Positions 59,482 to 64,000 of a stretch of DNA of 64,000 nt are shown here, piece by piece. The translations under genes were made by a program, and so were the position numbers. The stretch is taken from positions 57,653-121,652 of the forward strand of contig JACQYF010000128.1 in NCBI GenBank assembly GCA_016208315.1. Reading direction: 5' to 3'. The stretch comes from Chloroflexota bacterium (GTDB taxonomy: Bacteria; Chloroflexota; Anaerolineae; UBA4142). Each line of letters opens with the position of its first letter. The stretch's first letter is position 1. The notes beneath the pieces were generated by a model, which was not told the origin of the DNA, searched no databases, and was given only the letters and a program-made list of their open reading frames with translations.

Positions 59482-59958
59482 TCAGCGTTTTCGCCGATTG
59501 CGTTTCTGCCGTATGGTCCTTTGCTTCCTGGCCTGATGCTCTGCGTGGATTGCCCCTTTGAAAAGCGCGTAATGCCGTTTCAACCGTTCGACGTATTGGT
59601 CGTCCTGCAAAACCCACTTGAAAAGCTCGAGCAGGGCGTATGCGTGCTTGCTCTGGGGATTGAGCATGTCAAGCGTGGCGCCTCGCGAGTTTTTGGCAAG
59701 TTCCTTGTCGTGCATCCACTTTTCGTAGAATTCCAAACTCTCCCAACCGTAGTTGATCGTCGCCAGAACCTTGGGGCTGGTCTTGGGAGTCACCACGTTA
59801 ATGATGACGCGGCGGCAATCGCAATTCACCTCGTCGCAGTACAGTTCCAAGAAACCGTACTCGCCGTCGGGAAGGTCGCGCCCTCCCTGCACAGTGGCCG
59901 ATCGCATTTCTTTGAAGGCAAGTTCACGGAAACGCGTAAAGAACGCGGTCATCGCCAT
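59482..59958 (-). CDS. Conserved-looking hypothetical protein with Cys cluster (158 aa)
   Basis: Soluble. FFTRFRELAFKEMRSATV at the start, then GEYGFLELYCDEVNCDCRRVIINVV with three Cys (CDEVNCDC) that could bind zinc, and a very basic tail (RKQRTIRQKRNRRKR). The basic end suggests nucleic-acid contact. It is the gene downstream of smc on the same strand, 18 bases away. No function assigned. Confidence 0.7.
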   Translation of the reverse strand: MAMTAFFTRFRELAFKEMRSATVQGGRDLPDGEYGFLELYCDEVNCDCRRVIINVVTPKTSPKVLATINYGWESLEFYEKWMHDKELAKNSRGATLDMLNPQSKHAYALLELFKWVLQDDQYVERLKRHYALFKGAIHAEHQARKQRTIRQKRNRRKR

Positions 59959-59975
59959 GTCACACCAGATTCTGT

Positions 59976-60020
59976 TTACTGTTCGCTGTTGACTGTTGAC
60001 TGTTCACTGTTCACTGTCTG
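59976..60020. repeat. Repeat encoding the Smc C-terminal tail
   Basis: gttgactgttgactgttcactgttcactg units of the cagtgaacag family (see 21887), translated as TVNSEQ repeats before the stop. Confidence 0.8.
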
Positions 60021-62660
60021 CTTGCCGTTCCCATTGCCGTCCAGCCGCAGCGACATCGCCTGCGAGACGCCGTCGTCGCTCATCGTGATGCCGTAGACCG
60101 TGTCGGCGCTTTCCATCGTCGTGCGGTTGTGCGTGATGACGATGAATTGCGTCTGCGCGCTCAGCGTTTTCAGCGCGTCGCGGAACCGCCCCACGTTCGC
60201 CTCGTCCAGCATCGCGTCCACTTCGTCCAGCACGCAAAACGGCGTGGGCGAGACTTTGAGGATCGCGAACAAGAGCGCGGCCGCGGTCAGCGCGCGCTCG
60301 CCGCCGGAGAGGATGGCAAGGTGCGCGGCGCGCTTGCCGGGCGGCTTGGCGATGATGTCAATCCCGGTCTGCGACAAGTCTTCGGGCTGAGTTAGCTCCA
60401 GACGCGCCGTGCCGCCATTGAAAAGCAGCGTAAAGAAAAACGCAAACTCTTTGTTGATCGCTTTGAACGTCTCTTCAAATTTGCGCCGCATGATCTCGTC
60501 GAGTTCGGAAATTGCCTTGTTCAAACTCTCGATGGCGCGGTGCGCGTCCGCGGTCTGCTCGGTGAGGAATTGATGGCGCGCTTTTAGCTCGTCGTATTCC
60601 TGCGGCGCGTTCGGATTGATCGAGCCCATGTATTTGAGTTGGTTCCGCAGCTTGCGGATTTCCTTCTCCAAACCTTCGGGCACTGCCGTCACGACCGGCA
60701 GCGCGACGACCTCGTCGCCTAAACGCAAGCGCAACTGCTGCGGCAAATCCGAGTCAATCGCGATAATGCTTTCGGCGATGCTGCCGCTTGCGTCTTCCTC
60801 GATCTTGATCTCGGACACAATCCGCCCGCTCGTCAGGTCGTCCTCGATCTCCGTTTCAAGGCGGGCGATCTCGGCGCGGCTGCGCTCCACGTCAAGAACG
60901 GCGCGATTGTGGTTCTCTTCGAATTCGGCGAGCCGCGTGCGTTGGAGCGATTCCTGCTCTTCGAGTTCAGCTTGCCTTTTCTCCGCCGCGGCGAGCTGAG
61001 CCTCCGCGGGCGCAACGCGCGCATCAATTTCCGCCAGCGCACGAGCCGACTCGTCCACACGGGCTTGCAGCAGTTCCCGCTGCGCGTCCACTCCTTCTAC
61101 ATCGCGAGTAAACGAATCCACGCGGCGTTGACGTGCAGCGATCTGCGCTTCCCACTGCGCCATTGCGCTGCGCGCCGATTCGACCGCGGCGCGCGCTCCC
61201 GCGACATCACGTTCGGCGATCGCAAGCGCGGCGCGCAGTTCGGTGATTTGATTGCGAGCCATTTCGACGTTGCTGACTGCTTGGGCGCGGCGAATCTCGA
61301 AATTCGCCAGCACGTCCGCTCGCGCGCTGAGCGAGGCGGCGACCCGCAGCCCTTCCTCGTAAACCGAAAGCTGTGAGCGCAGGTCCGCTAGTTTGCGCGC
61401 CAACTCGCGAAACTGCGGTTCGCTCTCCGCCTCCAGGGCCTCGGCGCTGGCAGCCAAATGCTCCAGCTCCCTCAATTCCTTTTCTTTCTCGCGTAACTGC
61501 TCGACAAACGAATCTCTAGTTTTTACGTGCTGTTCCAGTTCCGCCGTCGCTTGGGCGATCTTTTCTTCTTGCCGATGTCGCGACTCGAGCAGACCGGCGA
61601 CTTCCGCGACGGCTTCATCGCGCTGTTGAGTCATAAAGCGCAGGCGCTCGGCCAATACGGCGAGTTCACGCGTACGGGTAGCGTATTCGCCTTCGAGGAG
61701 ACTGCGGGCGCGGCGCCCTTCGGCGAGTTGATTGCGAAGCTCTTGTCCTTGTCGGCGTAATTGCGCGAGTTGCGCGGCGAGTCCCTGCACCTCGGCGCGG
61801 CGCGCATTCAGAATCTCGCGCGTGCTCTTTTCGCGCGCGGCGACATCCTGTATGACTTGTTGCGCGCGCGCCCATTGAAACGCGTACCACAATCGCAACT
61901 TGTCGTCGAGCAGCTTGACGACGCCGTCGTAGTTGCGCGCCCGTTCGGCTTGGCGCGCGAGGGACGGGAGGCGCGGGGCGATTTCGTTGATAATATCGTT
62001 GACGCGGAGGAGATTCTTTTGCGTCTCTTCGAGTTTGTCGAGTGCGTTCTGTCGCTTGGACTGGTAGAGCATGATGCCCGCCGCTTCCTCGAACAGCGCG
62101 CGGCGTTCCTCGGGACGCAGCGACAGCGCCTGATCCACCAAGCCCTGCCCGACGACCGCGTAGGTATTGCGCGCCAGTCCCCACCGCGCGAGCAGTTCGT
62201 GAATATCGCGCAAGCGGACGCGCGAGCCGTTCAGGAAATATTCGTTGTCGCCATCGCGGTAGGCCCGGCGGCCAATCGTCACTTCCGATGGATTCGTGCG
62301 GAGCAATTCGGTGACTGGATCGCGCGCGCGCGTTTTTTCCTCTGTCCCTACGGGATGCTGCGCGATGCTCTCTGTGCCCTCTGTGGCTTGCCAGGGGTCG
62401 GGGTTTTCGAGCGTCATCGAGACTTCGGCCATCCCGAGCCGCGGGCGCGCGCCGCTGCCCGAAAAGATCAAGTCTTGTGTTTTCTTGACGCGTAGCGCGT
62501 TGGATGATTGCTCGCCGAGCACCCAGCGCACGGCATCAGCCAAGTTCGACTTGCCGGACCCGTTCGGCCCGACGACCGCCGTAATCCCGGAATCGAAAGC
62601 AAAATCAGTTTTGTTCGCAAAAGTTTTATAGCCGTGTAGGTCAAGATATTTGAGATGCAT
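59976..62660 (-). CDS. smc: SMC-like chromosome segregation ATPase, short, hinge not visible
   Basis: 894 residues from ATG 62660, against about 1,150-1,200 for normal Smc. Head parts are complete: Walker A GPNGSGKS (31-38), Q-loop region GQGLVDQALSLRPEERR (171-187), signature LSGGERALTAAALL (784-797), Walker B FCVLDEVDAMLDEANV (808-823). N-coil about 200-435 runs straight into C-coil about 445-610; no hinge domain with its Gly-rich motifs is present. Residues about 88-124 are an insertion with repeat-like codons, and the last 14 (QTVNSEQSTVNSEQ) are repeat-encoded. Confidence 0.88.
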   Translation of the reverse strand: MHLKYLDLHGYKTFANKTDFAFDSGITAVVGPNGSGKSNLADAVRWVLGEQSSNALRVKKTQDLIFSGSGARPRLGMAEVSMTLENPDPWQATEGTESIAQHPVGTEEKTRARDPVTELLRTNPSEVTIGRRAYRDGDNEYFLNGSRVRLRDIHELLARWGLARNTYAVVGQGLVDQALSLRPEERRALFEEAAGIMLYQSKRQNALDKLEETQKNLLRVNDIINEIAPRLPSLARQAERARNYDGVVKLLDDKLRLWYAFQWARAQQVIQDVAAREKSTREILNARRAEVQGLAAQLAQLRRQGQELRNQLAEGRRARSLLEGEYATRTRELAVLAERLRFMTQQRDEAVAEVAGLLESRHRQEEKIAQATAELEQHVKTRDSFVEQLREKEKELRELEHLAASAEALEAESEPQFRELARKLADLRSQLSVYEEGLRVAASLSARADVLANFEIRRAQAVSNVEMARNQITELRAALAIAERDVAGARAAVESARSAMAQWEAQIAARQRRVDSFTRDVEGVDAQRELLQARVDESARALAEIDARVAPAEAQLAAAEKRQAELEEQESLQRTRLAEFEENHNRAVLDVERSRAEIARLETEIEDDLTSGRIVSEIKIEEDASGSIAESIIAIDSDLPQQLRLRLGDEVVALPVVTAVPEGLEKEIRKLRNQLKYMGSINPNAPQEYDELKARHQFLTEQTADAHRAIESLNKAISELDEIMRRKFEETFKAINKEFAFFFTLLFNGGTARLELTQPEDLSQTGIDIIAKPPGKRAAHLAILSGGERALTAAALLFAILKVSPTPFCVLDEVDAMLDEANVGRFRDALKTLSAQTQFIVITHNRTTMESADTVYGITMSDDGVSQAMSLRLDGNGNGKQTVNSEQSTVNSEQ
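62330..62400. repeat. Repeat-like insertion in the Smc head coding region
   Basis: On the coding strand gccacagagggcacagagagc and agggacagaggaaaaaac, words of the cacagag intergenic class, encode ATEGTESIAQ and GTEEKTR between two conserved strands of the head. Confidence 0.65.
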
Positions 62661-62669
62661 ACGACCTGC

Positions 62670-62698
62670 ATTATACGTCAAGAGTCGCGGGAAAACAA
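62670..62698 (-). promoter_or_regulatory. Promoter of smc, near-leaderless
   Basis: Minus strand TTGTTT (62693-62698), 17 bases, TATAAT (62670-62675). The ATG at 62660 begins ten bases after the -10 box, leaving a leader of at most a few bases. Confidence 0.7.
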
Positions 62699-62703
62699 AC
62701 CAT

Positions 62704-62732
62704 TTGCTTAAACGTCGAAACTGGTGTATCAT
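62704..62732 (+). promoter_or_regulatory. Putative promoter for the PhnD-like gene
   Basis: TTGCTT (62704-62709), 17 bases, TATCAT (62727-62732). Predicted start near 62739, leader about 148 bases. Confidence 0.5.
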
Positions 62733-62789
62733 AGAATTTGGTGAGGAATTGCACGCAGGCGTGCTACAGAACTGTCAACGGAGGAGGTG

Positions 62790-62822
62790 ATGCGGACAGA
62801 CCGAAAACTTTTGTGGATCTAA
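62790..62822 (+). CDS. Possible 10-residue leader peptide
   Basis: ATG directly after a near-perfect GGAGGAGGTG, reading MRTDRKLLWI and stop. A hairpin gcagaccg / cggtctgc (62835-62842, 62848-62855) follows 12 bases later, then the main gene's own binding site. The arrangement recalls attenuation leaders. Confidence 0.35.
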   Translation: MRTDRKLLWI

Positions 62823-62886
62823 CCGTTGCGCCTCGCAGACCGAGACGCGGTCTGCATACTGACTCAAAGCTCGAGGAGGAGAAGAA

Positions 62887-64000
62887 ATGAAAAGACATGT
62901 TTTACTCGCCGTCGCGCTAGTCCTCGTCTTGGCGACGATCGCGGCGTGCGCCCCGGCGCCAACCCCGACACCCGTTCCACCCACCGCGGCGCCCGCTACC
63001 GCCGTGCCGACGAAAGCCGCCGTGCCGACGGCCGTTCCGCCCACCACCGCGCCGACTGCCGCGCCGACCGCTGTTCCGACGAAAGCGCCCGAGCCAACGA
63101 AAGCGCCTGAGCCGACGAAAGCAGCAGCCGCCGCGACGGCGACTGTACCGCCCGCCATGTGCGCCAAGCTGCCGAACATGCCGACCGTTACGGCTGGGCA
63201 ACTCGGCGCGCCGGACAAACCGATCGTCATCACGTTCGTTCCTTCCGGCGATGTGCCCACGATTACCCGGTCGGGCGAGGAGACTGCCGCGTGCTTGAAC
63301 AAGATCACCGGCCTCACTTTCCAAATCAATGTTCAGACCAGCTACGCGGGCGCGATCGAAGCCCTGGGCGCGAACAAGGCCAATTTCTCGTTCCTGGCTA
63401 CCTTCGCCGCGATTCTCGCCAAGCAAAAGTACGGCGTCGAACCGGTCCTGGTCGCCACACGTGCCTACCAGACGGTTGATCTCGATCCGGACAAGGCCAT
63501 GAAGGGAACGCAACAGCCCTTTTACAAGGGTCAGTTCATCACCAAGAAGGGTTCGCCGATCAAGACTCTGGCCGATCTCAAGGGCAAGACTTTTTGCTTT
63601 ACGGATCCGCTCTCGACCTCCGGCACGATCATTCCCCAGGTCATCTTGAAAGCCAACGGGGTCAATCCTGACAAGGATCTCAAGGCCAGCCAGTTCGCCG
63701 GGTCGCACCCCAATGTGGTGTCGGCCGTTTACAAGGGCGACTGCGATGCCGGGGCGACGTTCATTGACGCCCGCACCGACGCATCGGTTCTCAAGACGTA
63801 TCCCGACGTGAACGACAAGGTTGACATCTTTTACGTCACCGACAAGATTCCGAACGATGGCATGCAGGTTTCCAAGGATACCCCCGCCGCGATCCGCGAC
63901 GCGACCGTGAGCGGGTTGCTCTCCATGATGGCCGATCCGGGCGGCAAGGCCGTGGTGAGGCGAGCGTACACCTACGACAACCTGGTCAAAGTGCCGACTA
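62887..64000 (+). CDS. PhnD-like phosphate/phosphonate ABC transporter substrate-binding lipoprotein (3' end outside window)
   Basis: 371 codons are present and the frame is still open at 64000. GAGGAGGAG precedes the ATG. Lipoprotein signal peptide with the Cys in ATIAAC (about residue 21), a long Pro/Thr/Ala/Lys linker (22-95), then a type 2 periplasmic-binding domain with ITFVPSGD, YAGAIEALGANKANFSFLA, FITKKGSPIKTLADLKGKTF and STSGTIIPQVIL. It captures phosphite, phosphonate or a related oxyanion for an ABC importer that should follow downstream. Confidence 0.88.
   Translation, partial: MKRHVLLAVALVLVLATIAACAPAPTPTPVPPTAAPATAVPTKAAVPTAVPPTTAPTAAPTAVPTKAPEPTKAPEPTKAAAAATATVPPAMCAKLPNMPTVTAGQLGAPDKPIVITFVPSGDVPTITRSGEETAACLNKITGLTFQINVQTSYAGAIEALGANKANFSFLATFAAILAKQKYGVEPVLVATRAYQTVDLDPDKAMKGTQQPFYKGQFITKKGSPIKTLADLKGKTFCFTDPLSTSGTIIPQVILKANGVNPDKDLKASQFAGSHPNVVSAVYKGDCDAGATFIDARTDASVLKTYPDVNDKVDIFYVTDKIPNDGMQVSKDTPAAIRDATVSGLLSMMADPGGKAVVRRAYTYDNLVKVPT

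Noticed and set aside
62775..63329. A 184-codon minus-strand frame rich in Gly/Ala/Val
   Set aside because: It is antisense to the Pro/Thr/Ala linker of the PhnD-like lipoprotein; such linkers always give a Gly/Val-rich shadow.

Overview
The window is 64 kb of GC-rich bacterial chromosome, most likely from the Chloroflexota (Anaerolineae-like). This is inferred from a Gram-positive-style SUF system using SufU, an archaeal-type fructose-bisphosphate aldolase/phosphatase, Thr/Pro/Ala-rich stalks on exported proteins, multidomain Ser/Thr kinases, and very many small palindromic repeats between genes. No 16S rRNA gene is present, so the placement is not proven. There is no prophage, CRISPR array or complete insertion sequence.

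Layout. (1) 1-3114, plus strand: the end of a methylmalonyl-CoA mutase large subunit, an M24-family protein and an alpha/alpha-toroid protein. (2) 3059-20657, minus strand: a very long run of co-directional genes. At its downstream end are aspartate aminotransferase and ATP-dependent PEP carboxykinase, which have their own promoter. The rest (6284-20657) is a sulfur-handling block: a ubiquitin-like sulfur carrier, two rhodaneses, a TusA-like protein, PLP synthase PdxST, a MoeB-like E1 enzyme, cysteine synthase, SufC, SufB, SufD, SufS, two SufU scaffolds, a DUF59/SufT-like protein, a ferredoxin and a Rieske protein. Two tandem LAGLIDADG endonuclease-like genes sit exactly between sufB and sufD. 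A consensus promoter precedes the block. (3) 20890-27984: a DUF4349 lipoprotein, a phosphoesterase, the tsaE-tsaB-rimI operon, Trm112, a membrane-linked zinc peptidase, YggT and RNase Z. (4) 28090-38781, minus strand: a signalling island with a class III adenylate cyclase (GAF+PAS), a TPR kinase, a beta-propeller kinase, an FBP aldolase/phosphatase, a membrane protein with four cyclic-nucleotide-binding domains, and a small membrane-anchored protein. (5) 38930-39894: tRNA-Leu(CAA) beside a frameshifted LAGLIDADG gene. (6) 39947-50689, plus strand: an ECF sigma/anti-sigma pair, DNA polymerase I, a GT-C glycosyltransferase, ArgRS and a polysaccharide deacetylase. (7) 50676-59183: FolK, a glycogen-debranching-type glucosidase, two orphan complex-I-like membrane proteins, an enterochelin-esterase-like hydrolase, a DapA-family lyase, a methyltransferase and a UbiA prenyltransferase. 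(8) 59203-64000: a collapsed ABC-transporter remnant, an unknown gene, a short SMC protein without a visible hinge, and a PhnD-like lipoprotein running off the window.

The features most worth a second look are: intergenic palindromic repeats that appear in frame inside coding genes (polA, smc, pknB, the CNBD gene and the toroid gene); the hinge-less SMC; the LAGLIDADG pair wired into the suf operon; the cyclase/kinase/4xCNBD island; and several promoters placed so close to start codons that the mRNAs should be leaderless.
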